Shown here: positions 34,914 through 44,940 of the stretch, piece after piece
Layout: each line of letters begins with the position of its first letter
Numbering within the stretch: position 1 is the first letter of the stretch
Assembly (NCBI RefSeq): GCF_001659685.2
Contig: NZ_LXYE02000012.1
Coordinates: 1 to 64,000, forward strand
Reading direction: 5' to 3'
Source: Labilibacter marinus
GTDB taxonomy: Bacteria; Bacteroidota; Bacteroidia; Bacteroidales; Marinilabiliaceae
Length of the DNA: 64,000 bases
The notes under the pieces: model-generated
What the model saw: only the letters and a program-made list of their open reading frames with translations
What the model was told of the DNA's origin: nothing
Databases searched by the model: none
Program-made: the position numbers and the translations under genes

Positions 34914-35693
34914 TTATTCAGGAATAATTCGTTTAATAACCCTTAGCTTATGCGAGTATTTATTGGCGTCATGATTAAAGATGCCTTGATGATCTAAAGT
35001 ATCAACCCTAACCTCGCCGTAAGCATGAATTATTTTACCTGCACCAAGGCAAATACCCACATGCACAATGCTACCATCTTCATTATCAAAAAAGGCTAAA
35101 TCACCAGTTTTGGCTTCCTCTACAAAGCTTACGTTATTACCTAACTCTATTTGTTGATTAGCATCTCTGGGAAGCCAGCTTCCGTTAATTTTATATACAA
35201 TTTGAGATAAACCAGAACAATCAATTCCGAAATAAGATCGGCCACCCCATAGATATGGTGTGTGTAATAAGGAGGTTGCGACCTCTCTAATGCCTAATTC
35301 TTTATCGCTTGGAACTTGACCTGAGATGAAATAGTCATTTTTACCAATTGAAAAACTATTTCTGTCGTGACCATTAAATACAACCCTACTTCCTGCTGGA
35401 ATTATTATTGGAGCACTTGAACCGTCTTTAACAATGGTAATTTTAGGCGTTGGTACCATCCAAGCATTCGCGCTTTTCCATAGCTCATACTCTGTTGCTG
35501 CAACCGAGAATACTAATTTAGCATCAATCCAGCCCTCATAACCATCAAAGTCCATTTTTATTTTTGCCCATTTGGCTTCTTTTTCTAAAACAACAAAAGT
35601 TTCACCAAAAAGAATCTGGGTTACCATCTCAGACTTTTCAGAAGGTTCATTTCTCACAGGAATAAAACCAAATACACTTATCGAACCGCTCAT
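34914..35693 (-). CDS. NlpC/P60 (C40) peptidase with SH3-like domains
   Basis: A 259-residue cell-wall peptidase. Two bacterial SH3-like regions (about 5-65 and 75-130) precede the catalytic domain, which contains Cys159 in GIDCSGLS, His211 in VHVGI and His223 in IIHAYGE. The layout matches gamma-D-glutamyl-L-diamino acid endopeptidases that trim muropeptide stems. No signal peptide is evident from the ATG at 35693, so it may act on recycled muropeptides in the cytoplasm. The TTG at 35771 gives an atypical extension and was not chosen. Confidence 0.85.
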   Translation of the reverse strand: MSGSISVFGFIPVRNEPSEKSEMVTQILFGETFVVLEKEAKWAKIKMDFDGYEGWIDAKLVFSVAATEYELWKSANAWMVPTPKITIVKDGSSAPIIIPAGSRVVFNGHDRNSFSIGKNDYFISGQVPSDKELGIREVATSLLHTPYLWGGRSYFGIDCSGLSQIVYKINGSWLPRDANQQIELGNNVSFVEEAKTGDLAFFDNEDGSIVHVGICLGAGKIIHAYGEVRVDTLDHQGIFNHDANKYSHKLRVIKRIIPE

Positions 35694-35955
35694 AATTACC
35701 TCACATTTTGAGCTGCGAATATACCAAAATATAGCAAAACAAGTTTTAGCAAAACGTAAAATTATCAACAAGGGGCTACTATAGCTTATAATTGTAATGG
35801 ATTTTACCCATATTTGTTAAAGTTTATAGGAGTTTTATGTGGGATTGAAGCGGATAATCAAATAGTGATTAGGTGGTTGTAATAGATAAGATAGAATTCG
35901 TTAATAAAATGGTTCCTATATTAATTTAGTTTATAAGATTTTTAAATTATATCGT

Positions 35956-38082
35956 ATGAAAGATTTTTTTCAACGTTTTAAGAAATATTCTCACGCATCT
36001 TATCGCGTTTTGTTGTTTTTGGTGGCCGTAGCTATTATTGCCAACCTAATGCCTCGCGAACGTAAGTTCAGTTATCAATTTGGAAAAGGGGAGCCTTGGC
36101 GATACGAAGTATTAATTGCACCATTTGACTTTAGGGTGTACAAAACTTCGGAAGAATTAGAGCTTGAGCAGGATAGCATTCTTAAAAATTTTAGGCCTTA
36201 CTTTCTGTACGATAGTACGGTGGTTGTTTCTGCCAAGCAGGCTTTTTTAAAATCATATGAAAGCAAGTTGCCAAGCTATAAGGCTAAATACAGGTTTTTA
36301 AAAAGACGATATAAAAAGCAACTAAATGCAGATAGAATTAAAGAGTTAGCGGATACTATTTTTTTGGATGTATTTGCGAAAGGTATTGTTGCCGTTCCTG
36401 ATGAGTATTTGGAGAGCAAGAGTGAATTAGAGCTCATGTTGGTTAAAGGGAATCTGGCGGAACCCTATTTATCCAGTGAGTTCTTTACTTTAAGGTCGGC
36501 ATATCAGTTTGCGACCAAAGAATTTGCCAAAGGTTTAGCCTTGTCTACAAATGATTTTAAAGGGGTGGAGCAATTTGTGTCTGAGCTATATCTTAATGAG
36601 GTGTTGGAACCGAACGTCAATATCGATAATATTAGAACAGATGCCGAAAAAGCAAATGTGCTAGAAAATATGTCGTTAACCAATGGTATTGTATTGGCAG
36701 GACAAAGAGTGGTTGAAAAAGGAGAAATTATTGATGAAAGTGCGCTTAAGAAACTGGACTCCTATAAAAAGGAATATGAATCAAGGGTAGGAACACTTTC
36801 TCAACATAATATAATATTAGGTGGGCATGTTTTAGTCACTTTAATGTTTTTAACAGGGCTTTTTCTTTTTCTTTATTTCTACAGGAAAGATGTTTTCATC
36901 AACCTCAGTTATATAACCTTTTTATTACTGATTTTATGTATGATAATATCGCTGGCTTTTATTGCGCATCGAATTCCTGAAATACCGATTTGGGTAATGC
37001 CATTTACCATTTTGCCTCTGATTGTTCGTACTTTTATGGACTCTCGTCTCGGTTTCTTTATTTATGTAACCGCAATTCTTTTAGCATCCTTCTTTAGTAA
37101 CAATAGTTTTGAGTTTATCTTTTTACAAATACCAGCTGGTATTGCAGCTATATTTAGTTTGTATAAGATGGCGCGTAGAGCACAAATTGTACGCTCCTCA
37201 ATATTTATCTTTCTTACCTATTCTATATTTTATACAGGTTTACATTTAATACGTGAAGGAGATATACAAACTATCGATTATCAAGGCTTCCTTTATTTTG
37301 CAATTAATGGTTTATTGATATTTGCGGTTTATCCGATGATTTACATCTTTGAGAAGTTATTTGGCTTCTTATCTGATGTAACCTTGGTTGAATTATCTGA
37401 TACTAATCATCCATTATTACGTATGATGGCTGAGAATGCGCCAGGCACTTTCCAGCACTCCATCCAGGTGGGTAATTTAGCACAAGAGGTCGCCTACAAA
37501 ATAGATGCGAATCCTTTATTAGTTAGAGCTGGAGCTATGTATCATGATATCGGTAAAACAGCTACGCCAGTTTATTTTACCGAAAATCAGACCACTGGAA
37601 TTAATCCACATGATAATATGGATTTTGAAGATAGTGCTAAGTTAGTGATTGACCATATTGAAGGAGGAGTGAAAATAGCTCGTAAACACAAGTTACCTGA
37701 AAAGATAATTGACTTCATTTCAACTCATCAAGGAACTACTAAAACAAAATATTTTTATAATTCATTCATTAATAAGTATCCAGATAAAGATGTGGTGGAT
37801 AAAAACTTTACTTATCCAGGTCCTACACCTTTTACAAAGGAAACTGCTATTTTAATGATGGCTGACTCCATTGAGGCCGCTAGTAGAAGCTTAAAGGAAT
37901 ATTCCGACAAGTCGATTGATAAGCTGGTTGAAAATATTGTAAATACTCAAATTAAGGAAGGGCAGTTTTATAATGCGCCTATTACCTTTAGGGAGATAAC
38001 AACCGCTAAACAGGTGTTTAAGCAAAAGTTAAGAAACATATACCACGCTCGTGTTTCTTATCCCAAAGTGAAAAAGAGATAA
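35956..38082 (+). CDS. 7TM-HD domain phosphodiesterase (PgpH/YqfF-like)
   Basis: A 708-residue membrane protein. One N-terminal helix (about 17-33) leads to a large extracytoplasmic domain with HDED-type features (about 40-275). Seven transmembrane helices follow (about 280-470), then a cytoplasmic HD domain with MYHDIGK (His530, Asp531), preceded by FQHSIQVGNLAQ and followed by DHIEGGVK and ISTHQG. PgpH-type proteins hydrolyse c-di-AMP. No diadenylate cyclase gene is visible here. Monocistronic, with a bidirectional terminator. Confidence 0.9.
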   Translation: MKDFFQRFKKYSHASYRVLLFLVAVAIIANLMPRERKFSYQFGKGEPWRYEVLIAPFDFRVYKTSEELELEQDSILKNFRPYFLYDSTVVVSAKQAFLKSYESKLPSYKAKYRFLKRRYKKQLNADRIKELADTIFLDVFAKGIVAVPDEYLESKSELELMLVKGNLAEPYLSSEFFTLRSAYQFATKEFAKGLALSTNDFKGVEQFVSELYLNEVLEPNVNIDNIRTDAEKANVLENMSLTNGIVLAGQRVVEKGEIIDESALKKLDSYKKEYESRVGTLSQHNIILGGHVLVTLMFLTGLFLFLYFYRKDVFINLSYITFLLLILCMIISLAFIAHRIPEIPIWVMPFTILPLIVRTFMDSRLGFFIYVTAILLASFFSNNSFEFIFLQIPAGIAAIFSLYKMARRAQIVRSSIFIFLTYSIFYTGLHLIREGDIQTIDYQGFLYFAINGLLIFAVYPMIYIFEKLFGFLSDVTLVELSDTNHPLLRMMAENAPGTFQHSIQVGNLAQEVAYKIDANPLLVRAGAMYHDIGKTATPVYFTENQTTGINPHDNMDFEDSAKLVIDHIEGGVKIARKHKLPEKIIDFISTHQGTTKTKYFYNSFINKYPDKDVVDKNFTYPGPTPFTKETAILMMADSIEAASRSLKEYSDKSIDKLVENIVNTQIKEGQFYNAPITFREITTAKQVFKQKLRNIYHARVSYPKVKKR

Positions 38083-38087
38083 CATAG

Positions 38088-38124
38088 AAAAGCCGCTAAC
38101 AATAATATTGATAGCGGCTTTTTT
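38088..38124. terminator. Bidirectional terminator between the HD phosphodiesterase and chemoreceptor genes
   Basis: AAAAGCCGCTA (38088-38098) pairs perfectly with TAGCGGCTTTT (38112-38122), flanked by A- and T-runs suitable for both strands. Confidence 0.85.
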
Positions 38125-38138
38125 AATGAAATTATTTG

Positions 38139-40049
38139 TTAAAAAGTTTCATATTCTTCATTACTCATCTCTTTACCCAAATCAATTAAAGGTTTTTCTT
38201 TTTGACTAGGTTTGGGGATTTTGTTTGTTGATTTAATTTTAGGTGCATTTTCTATATGGGGATGAACAGTCTCTTGGTTGCCTATGTTCGCATCTCCAGT
38301 AAAAACAGAAATAGATTTTTTCAATAGGTAAGATAGTTGTTCTAACTCCTTGGCTGCGGTATTTATTTCTTCAGAATTAGAGGCATTACGTTGTGTAATT
38401 TGATTTAACTGCTGCAATGCATTGTTAATTTGCTCAACTCCTGCAACCTGTTCCAATGAAGCGCTAGTTATCTCTTGCACTAAAGTGGCTGTTTTTTCAA
38501 TTTCTGGCGTTATCTGTAATAAATTACTATATGCCTCTGTTGAGCTATTTAAAGTACTTTGAGAAGCGGTGTTAATCTCATTTGCAGCTTCCTGACTTCT
38601 TTCTGCAAGCTTACGAACTTCTGATGCGACTACTGCAAATCCACGACCTTCTTGTCCCGCTCTAGCGGCTTCCACAGCTGCATTTAACGCTAATATGTTA
38701 GTTTGAAAAGCAATATCGCCAATGATAGAAATCTTTGCGGTGATATTTTCTAAATAGGTTTTTGCTTCCTCTGAGCTATTGTTGCTAATTTTCATGCCTT
38801 CAACTGCATTCACAGCAATACGTTCTGTTTCCTTACTATTGTCTGTATTTTGTTGAATGTTAGCATACATTTCCTCCATTGATGAAGAAACCTCTTCGGC
38901 AGCTGAAGCTTGCTCGCTGGCACCTTCACTTAGTTCGGTTGATTCTTGGCTGAGCTTTTCACTAGCACTAACCATTTTAGCAGCACTAGCACTAATTTCG
39001 TTTACGACTGTTCGTACATTACTAACCATGGTATTTAAAGCTGCCGATAAACGCCCCACTTCATCCTTACTATCCGATGAGAAAGAAACATTTAAATCTC
39101 CTTTCGCGGCTTGTTCTGCCAAAGCAATTCCTTTAACCAATGGTTTACTGATGGAATTAGCTAAAAAGAAGCTTAGGCTAATGCCGAATAATAATACAAG
39201 AATAATGGATCCTATTAATATTTGTTTCTCCTGATTAACAATGGCTGCACTATTTTCTCCCATTTCAAGTAAATAATCCAGGCCAAGTTCAGATGCTTTT
39301 CGTACTTCCCACATTAATTCTTTTGCGCTCTCATATTTTTCTAATTCACTTAGTTTTGCTTTTTTGTAATTAGGAATAAAAGCAGTAATGGAGTTACTAA
39401 CCTCGTTCAGTAGTTCTTTTATTTCGCGTGGAGCTCCTGTTAGGTTGTTAAGAGTTTCAGCTTGCTCCTCAAGTGCGTTTATTGCATCAATATCTGTAAT
39501 TGTTGTATTAGTTATAATTTGCACTTGTAAGTGATTTGCTTGGGCAAGTGCTTTTTGTGTTGCAAATGACCCTTTGTACTTAAGCCCAACTGTATTTAGT
39601 TCGGAGTTGAGTTGTTGAATGGATTGCAGTTGGTTGCGAACTAGAGCGCTGTTTTGACTTGATTTGCTTTTTCTATCTTTAAATTTATTAGCAACCTGTT
39701 GTAAGTGTATTAGATTAACTCCTTTATTTTCAGTAGTACTATCAGATAGTGCGATGAGTTTATCTAAAGCTTGCATAAAACTTTCTAGGTTTTTATCTGC
39801 TTCCGCATCATAAAATGGATTGTTAGATATGTCGTAAGCATCAACATATCCTCTTGATTTGTCCCAAAAATGATTCATTTTAGAAGACTCATTGACCGAA
39901 GGTATATATCGGTTTGAGAGTGCATTAATTTCCTTATCTACTCTAAGTAGGTTTATTAATAATATTGTGCTGGACACAATGGTTAATAGGATGACCGTCC
40001 CAAAGCCAATGCCAACTTTGTCTCTAATCTTAAGATCTCTCCAAGTCAT
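38139..40049 (-). CDS. Methyl-accepting chemotaxis protein
   Basis: A chemoreceptor of about 636 residues. TM1 (about 13-33) is followed by a four-helix-bundle-like periplasmic sensor (about 35-275), TM2 (about 277-297), HAMP and a long coiled-coil signalling domain. The hairpin tip is [26 protein letters not shown] and Glu/Gln-rich methylation-type heptads flank it. The tail is Lys/Pro-rich. ATG at 40049 ([12 protein letters not shown]) is preferred over TTG 40124. It is divergent from a sugar-binding lipoprotein, a likely partner. Output may be gliding or another process, as no flagellar genes are present here. Confidence 0.9.
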   Translation of the reverse strand: MTWRDLKIRDKVGIGFGTVILLTIVSSTILLINLLRVDKEINALSNRYIPSVNESSKMNHFWDKSRGYVDAYDISNNPFYDAEADKNLESFMQALDKLIALSDSTTENKGVNLIHLQQVANKFKDRKSKSSQNSALVRNQLQSIQQLNSELNTVGLKYKGSFATQKALAQANHLQVQIITNTTITDIDAINALEEQAETLNNLTGAPREIKELLNEVSNSITAFIPNYKKAKLSELEKYESAKELMWEVRKASELGLDYLLEMGENSAAIVNQEKQILIGSIILVLLFGISLSFFLANSISKPLVKGIALAEQAAKGDLNVSFSSDSKDEVGRLSAALNTMVSNVRTVVNEISASAAKMVSASEKLSQESTELSEGASEQASAAEEVSSSMEEMYANIQQNTDNSKETERIAVNAVEGMKISNNSSEEAKTYLENITAKISIIGDIAFQTNILALNAAVEAARAGQEGRGFAVVASEVRKLAERSQEAANEINTASQSTLNSSTEAYSNLLQITPEIEKTATLVQEITSASLEQVAGVEQINNALQQLNQITQRNASNSEEINTAAKELEQLSYLLKKSISVFTGDANIGNQETVHPHIENAPKIKSTNKIPKPSQKEKPLIDLGKEMSNEEYETF

Positions 40050-40405
40050 AAAACTCCAAATTACAATTAGTAAATGTTTTCCAATAAATTTTCCAAATGA
40101 TTGTTGCTTGGGTTGGGGGGTCAAGATTTTACGTACAATGTTAAAAAATGTTTCTTTTATTATGGCATTAATTAAATTTTTTTTTGTTAAAAGTATCGTA
40201 AAATAAATGGGTAGTAATTTACCTATTTGTGAAATGCCTTAAATGATTAGATTTGTATCAGCTTTGATAATGATTATAACGCATGAATTTGCTATCTATT
40301 AAATCAGCTCACTCAAGTAATGTTGATCGCGTAAGTGTAGTATTGTGCTGATAAGTATGTAGATAAATATTTGTGTTTTGTAAATTAAACTAAATTTAAA
40401 TTTCT
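40050..40405. other. 356-base divergent promoter region between chemoreceptor and sugar-binding protein
   Basis: No gene seen. On the minus strand TACTTTTA (40188-40195) is a near-match to the -7 box for the chemoreceptor. An inverted repeat (40205-40228) lies centrally and may be an operator for both genes. Confidence 0.5.
40205..40228. promoter_or_regulatory. Inverted repeat, possible shared operator
   Basis: AAATGGGTA (40205-40213), spacer GTAATT, TACCTATTT (40220-40228): nine-base arms with one mismatch. It sits upstream of the candidate chemoreceptor promoter in the divergent region. Confidence 0.3.
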
Positions 40406-41413
40406 ATGGAGATGAAAAAAGGTTTTACAATTGTTCTTTTATTAGTACTAGTGATTATTACTGGATGTAATGAAAAAGGGACCACTACAATTGGGTTTTT
40501 ATATCCTTCAAAAGAAACAGATAGATTTAATAAGGAAAGTAATTATTTTAAACAGTATTGTGCCGATAAAGGTGTTGAGGTAATTATTAAGACTGCTTCG
40601 AATGATGAATCAAAACAGATTGACCAGTGCAATGAATTAATAGAATTAGGTGTTGATGCCTTGGTTATTATTGCGGCAAATGTAAACACGGCTGCAGTTA
40701 TGGTTCGAAATGCTCAGGCTGAAAGTATTCCTGTTATGGCTTACAACAGAATGATCAAAAATTGTGAAGTTGATTTTTTTGTGGCCAGTAATAATGACTT
40801 AATTGGAAAAGTGATGGTGGATGCCGTTGTAAAAGAAAAGCCAACGGGTAATTATGTGATTTTAGGTGGAGATAAGTTTGATAAGAATGGGGAGGATTTA
40901 CAAACAGCTCTATTGAAATATTTAAAACCCAAGGTGGATAGTAAGGACGTAAATCTGGTTTATTCCACTTTTATAGAAAAATGGAATCCTACGATAGCTG
41001 CTTTTGAAATGGAGAAAGTCTTATCTTTACATGGGCATGATATAGATGCAGTTGTTGCCGCTTATGATGGAATGTCTTCTGCAGTTATTGAGGTACTTAA
41101 AAAGCATGGTATTGAGGATAATGTAGTTGTTACTGGACAGGATGCGGAATTGGAAGCTTGTAAGAATGTAATTAATGGAGATCAGCTGATGACTGTGTTT
41201 CATCCGTTAAAAACGATTGCTGAAAAAGGAGCTGAAATTGCCATTGAAATGACTAAAGGTAGTAAGCTAAAGGATTTTGTGAATAGTAGCGAATATAATG
41301 GTACAATTGATGTTCCTACAAATAGGGTAAACTCAATAGCAGTTACTAAGGATAATATTGATGAAGTTTTAATTAATTCAGGTTTTTATACTAAGCAAGA
41401 GCTTTATAATTAA
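40406..41413 (+). CDS. Sugar-binding lipoprotein (XylF-like, type 1 periplasmic binding protein)
   Basis: A 335-residue type 1 periplasmic binding protein. It has a lipoprotein signal with lipobox ITGC, then IGFLYPSKETDRF, ELGVDALVIIAANV, the hinge/ligand segment PVMAYNRMI and AAYDGMSSAVIEVLKKHG with VTGQDAELEA. These resemble the xylose/ribose-binding branch. No ABC permease or ATPase gene is near, so it is an orphan. Its position, divergent from a chemoreceptor, suggests a sensing role. A second ATG two codons downstream is an equal start. Confidence 0.85.
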   Translation: MEMKKGFTIVLLLVLVIITGCNEKGTTTIGFLYPSKETDRFNKESNYFKQYCADKGVEVIIKTASNDESKQIDQCNELIELGVDALVIIAANVNTAAVMVRNAQAESIPVMAYNRMIKNCEVDFFVASNNDLIGKVMVDAVVKEKPTGNYVILGGDKFDKNGEDLQTALLKYLKPKVDSKDVNLVYSTFIEKWNPTIAAFEMEKVLSLHGHDIDAVVAAYDGMSSAVIEVLKKHGIEDNVVVTGQDAELEACKNVINGDQLMTVFHPLKTIAEKGAEIAIEMTKGSKLKDFVNSSEYNGTIDVPTNRVNSIAVTKDNIDEVLINSGFYTKQELYN

Positions 41414-41431
41414 GATATCTGTTTAAAAAGA

Positions 41432-41464
41432 AAAGGATGCCTCGTGTGAAGCATCCTTTCTCTG
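41432..41464 (+). terminator. Hairpin terminator after the sugar-binding protein gene
   Basis: AAAGGATGC (41432-41440) pairs with GCATCCTTT (41451-41459). The T-run is short and interrupted, but the A-rich 5' side could serve the convergent M3 peptidase gene. Confidence 0.65.
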
Positions 41465-41484
41465 TACTCAAAAATATGAGTTTC

Positions 41485-43599
41485 TTATTTTTTTACTAAA
41501 TCACTTCTTTCCATTAGTGCATCTAACGTAGGTTCTTGTCCTCTAAAGGCAACGTATAAATCCATTGGGTGTTTAGTACCACCTTTAGATAAAATGTTTT
41601 CTCTAAAAGATGCAGCAGTAGCTTTATCAAAAATACCATTTTGCTTAAATACGCTAAAGGCATCAGCATCTAAAACTTCTGCCCATTTGTATCCGTAATA
41701 TCCGGCTGCATATCCTCCTGCAAAGATGTGAGAAAATGCCGAACTGAAACAGGCTCCTTCAACTTCAGGGAAGAGCTCTGTTTTAAGCATGGCTGATTTC
41801 TCAAAATCAATAACATCTTCGTTAAACGGTTTGTCGATGCCATGCCAAGCCATATCTGTCATGCCAAATGAAAGCTGGCGAACGCTTAAATACCCACTTT
41901 GGAAATTTGCTGCAGCTAGTATTTTATCTACTAACTCATCAGGAATCGCTTCTCCCGTTTTGTAATGTTTACCTACTTTCTCTAACCATTCTTTTTCGGT
42001 TCCCCAGTTCTCTAATATTTGAGAAGGAAGCTCAACAAAATCGCGATATACACTTGTTCCGCTCTGGCTTTTATAAGTAGTATTGGCTAACATACCATGT
42101 AAACCATGGCCAAACTCGTGTAGGAAAGTGGTTACTTCATTGTGTGTTAATAATGAAGGCGCATCTTCAGTAGGTCTACTGAAATTACATACTAAGGATA
42201 CAAATGGACGAACATTGTTACCATCCTTAATATATTGCTCTCCGTAGGTTGTCATCCATGCACCACCTTGCTTTCCGCTTCTTGGGAAGAAATCAACGTA
42301 CAAAATAGATAAGTATTTGCCTTTTTCGTCCAATACTTCGTATGCTTTCACTTCTTCGTGATAAACAGGAATATCCTTATTTTCTTTAAAGGTAATTCCG
42401 TATAGCGTTTGAGCTAAGTTAAATACACCATCAACCACATTTTCTAGCTGAAAGTATGGCTTGGTCATTTGTTCGGTAAAGTCAAATTTTTCGGCTTTTA
42501 CTTTTTCTGAGTAATAACTAAAATCCCATCTCTGTAAATCATCATTTAAGCCATGCTTTTTAGCATAAGTGGCTACTTCTTCAACTTCATCTTGTGCAAA
42601 ACCAATAGAGCGGTCTAATAAATCCTGCAGAAATGCATTTACTTTGGCAGGCGTTTTAGCCATACGCTCTTCTAGTACAAATTGAGCATGATTTTCGTAG
42701 CCTAATAATTTCGCCTTTTCTAATCTAAGGTTTACTATTTTAGTAACTATCTCTTTGTTATCGTGCTCATTGTTGTGATTAGCTCTTGTAGCAAAAGCCA
42801 TATATAGCTCTTCTCTAAGCGCTCTATTATCGGCATATTTCATAAAAGGAACGTAACTGGGATATTGTAAGGTAAATATCCAGCCTTCCTTTTCTTCGTT
42901 TTTAGCAATTTCTGCTGCTGCAGATTTGAGCGCATCTGGCAATCCAGCTAATTCCTCTTCTTTAGTTATATGAAGTTGATATGCATTGGTCTCCGCTAAT
43001 ACATTTTCACCAAACTGAAGTGTTAGTTTACTTAATTCTGATGTTATAGCTCTATAGTGCTCTTTATCATCACCTTCCAATAAAGCACCTTTTCTTTCAA
43101 AACCTTTATAGGTGTCTTCCAAAAGCTTTATTTGCTCTTCGTCTAAAGCCAATGCCGATCGATTGTCATAAACAGATTTTACTTTAGCAAAAAGTGTTTC
43201 GTTTAAAACAATATCGTTAGAATAATCAGTAAGCATTGGAGAAACATCTCGTGCTATAGTCTGAATTTCTTCATTAGTTTCTGCCGAGTTTAAATTAAAA
43301 AAGATGCTTGAAACCGTATTGAGTTGTTCGCCTGCATATTCTAAAGCCAAAATAGTGTTTTCAAAAGTAGGCTCTTGTTTTGCGTCTACAATTTCTGCGA
43401 TGTCTTTCTTAGCATTTTCAATAGCTTCCGTGAAAGCAGGTAGGTAATGTTCTGTTTTTATTTGATTAAACGGAGGTGTTTGATGTACCGTTTTAAAATC
43501 TTGTAATAATGGATTATTGTTCATATTGCTTTTTTGATTACAACTGCCCATAAAAATGGAGATGCAAAGTAAACAACTAAAAAATAAAAATGGTTTCAT
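41485..43599 (-). CDS. M3-family metallopeptidase lipoprotein (peptidyl-dipeptidase Dcp-like)
   Basis: A 704-residue oligopeptidase with a lipoprotein signal (lipobox MGSC, Cys20), so it is periplasmic or surface-anchored. The zinc motif HEFGH lies near residue 495 (TFLHEFGHGLHGM), with the third ligand Glu downstream (in DFVELPSQILENW). The C-terminal FAGGYAAGYYGYKWAEVLDADAF is typical of Dcp and oligopeptidase A. It cleaves dipeptides from the C-terminus of short peptides and would complement the DPP IV enzyme encoded in this window. Monocistronic. Confidence 0.92.
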   Translation of the reverse strand: MKPFLFFSCLLCISIFMGSCNQKSNMNNNPLLQDFKTVHQTPPFNQIKTEHYLPAFTEAIENAKKDIAEIVDAKQEPTFENTILALEYAGEQLNTVSSIFFNLNSAETNEEIQTIARDVSPMLTDYSNDIVLNETLFAKVKSVYDNRSALALDEEQIKLLEDTYKGFERKGALLEGDDKEHYRAITSELSKLTLQFGENVLAETNAYQLHITKEEELAGLPDALKSAAAEIAKNEEKEGWIFTLQYPSYVPFMKYADNRALREELYMAFATRANHNNEHDNKEIVTKIVNLRLEKAKLLGYENHAQFVLEERMAKTPAKVNAFLQDLLDRSIGFAQDEVEEVATYAKKHGLNDDLQRWDFSYYSEKVKAEKFDFTEQMTKPYFQLENVVDGVFNLAQTLYGITFKENKDIPVYHEEVKAYEVLDEKGKYLSILYVDFFPRSGKQGGAWMTTYGEQYIKDGNNVRPFVSLVCNFSRPTEDAPSLLTHNEVTTFLHEFGHGLHGMLANTTYKSQSGTSVYRDFVELPSQILENWGTEKEWLEKVGKHYKTGEAIPDELVDKILAAANFQSGYLSVRQLSFGMTDMAWHGIDKPFNEDVIDFEKSAMLKTELFPEVEGACFSSAFSHIFAGGYAAGYYGYKWAEVLDADAFSVFKQNGIFDKATAASFRENILSKGGTKHPMDLYVAFRGQEPTLDALMERSDLVKK

Positions 43600-43807
43600 A
43601 TGTCTAAAATTTGTTTTGAGGCTGCAAGTTATGGAGTTGTCCTATTTTAATAAATGATATTAGTAAGTTTTGCGCATGTTTTTAGGCCTATTATTGCTTA
43701 TTCTTTACCGTTTTTGAAACATCATACCATAAATAAAGTAGAAAGACTTTAGCACACCTACCAACTATGATTTAAACACGCATTACTCATCAAGGGAAAA
43801 TTATAAC

Positions 43808-44911
43808 ATGAGAATATTACTATTGAATCTACTGGCTATTGTATTAGGTAGCTTATCGCTTCAGGCTCAGGAAAGCTCAGTTTTATCTTCAGGAGATAAA
43901 AATAAGGTTGAGAGAGCAGATCGTAAGATTAATAAAGCTCAATCTATTGTAGATAAAAAAGAAAAGTATGCCGACAAAATTAAGGCTGCTGAAGAAAGTG
44001 GCTCAAAACGTAGATTAAGGCGTTACGAAACAAAATCGAATCGAATAATTATTACTTCCGCTTCTTATTTTAAAGAGGGATATACAAAGAAATATAAAGC
44101 GTATAAAAAAGCTTCAACTAAAGCTGTTAAAAGCGGACAGGTTGGGAGTGAGGCAAATGTATTAATGACTGAGGCAAAAGGTGATTATGATTTTGGTCGT
44201 AAGATGAGAAGAAAATCATCTAATGAATCAGATGTAAATACTGCAGTTGAATATATGTTTGATGCCAATAAGTCGCAAGGGAATGCCATTGATAATCTTA
44301 TAAAAGCTTTAGGAAATGTAAATCAATCCGAGGAGTTGGTTGAGCCTATAGAGGAACAAGAAGAAATGGTGGCGGAAGAAGAGCTTACGATGGAAAATGA
44401 TTCTCTAATAGGTCAACCTGAGGTGCCTCTTGCTCCAATAACTGCTGTAACGGCTGCAGTGTTGCTCACGGATTCAGTAGCTCATCAAGCAGATAGTTTA
44501 GTAGTTGATTCCTTAACGACAGACACATTGGCGATGGATACGTTGGCCGTAATTGCAGATTCTACATTAACTATAACAGATACCGTTTCAGTAGTTCCTG
44601 TGGTGATTACAGAAGAGTTGGTAGAGGAAAAAGAGGTTGCAAATTTGTATTTTTCAGTTCAGTTTTTAGCAGAGAAACAGCTAGTACCTAAGGATAGATT
44701 AAATAGCTTGTATGATGGCCCATTTGAGGTGGTGAAACATCAGGCAGATGGTTGGTTTAGGTATAGTTTTGGTCGCTTTAAAACATTAGAAGAAGCCAAT
44801 CAAATGAAGGAACGATCAGGAATGGAAGGGTATGTGGTTGCTTATTTAAATGAAGAACGTATATCTACGCGCAGGGCGGCGGAGATGGCTAAAGCTGCAA
44901 ATGACCAGTAA
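43808..44911 (+). CDS. Exported helical protein with C-terminal SPOR-like domain (module copy A, gene 1)
   Basis: A 367-residue exported protein (signal peptide 1 to about 20, ending LQAQ). A charged helical region (about 28-175; many Lys/Arg) is followed by an acidic, Ala/Thr/Val-rich low-complexity linker with repeated DSL/DTL motifs (about 180-275). A SPOR-like C-terminal domain follows (about 280-350; YFSVQFLAEKQ, WFRYSFGRFKTLEEANQ, GYVVAYLN). SPOR domains bind denuded peptidoglycan. A paralogue with the same architecture starts at 46096. The barrel gene follows 29 bases later; no function is known to me. Confidence 0.75.
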   Translation: MRILLLNLLAIVLGSLSLQAQESSVLSSGDKNKVERADRKINKAQSIVDKKEKYADKIKAAEESGSKRRLRRYETKSNRIIITSASYFKEGYTKKYKAYKKASTKAVKSGQVGSEANVLMTEAKGDYDFGRKMRRKSSNESDVNTAVEYMFDANKSQGNAIDNLIKALGNVNQSEELVEPIEEQEEMVAEEELTMENDSLIGQPEVPLAPITAVTAAVLLTDSVAHQADSLVVDSLTTDTLAMDTLAVIADSTLTITDTVSVVPVVITEELVEEKEVANLYFSVQFLAEKQLVPKDRLNSLYDGPFEVVKHQADGWFRYSFGRFKTLEEANQMKERSGMEGYVVAYLNEERISTRRAAEMAKAANDQ

Positions 44912-44940
44912 AAGATATAATGTACAAAACTAAGATAGAT

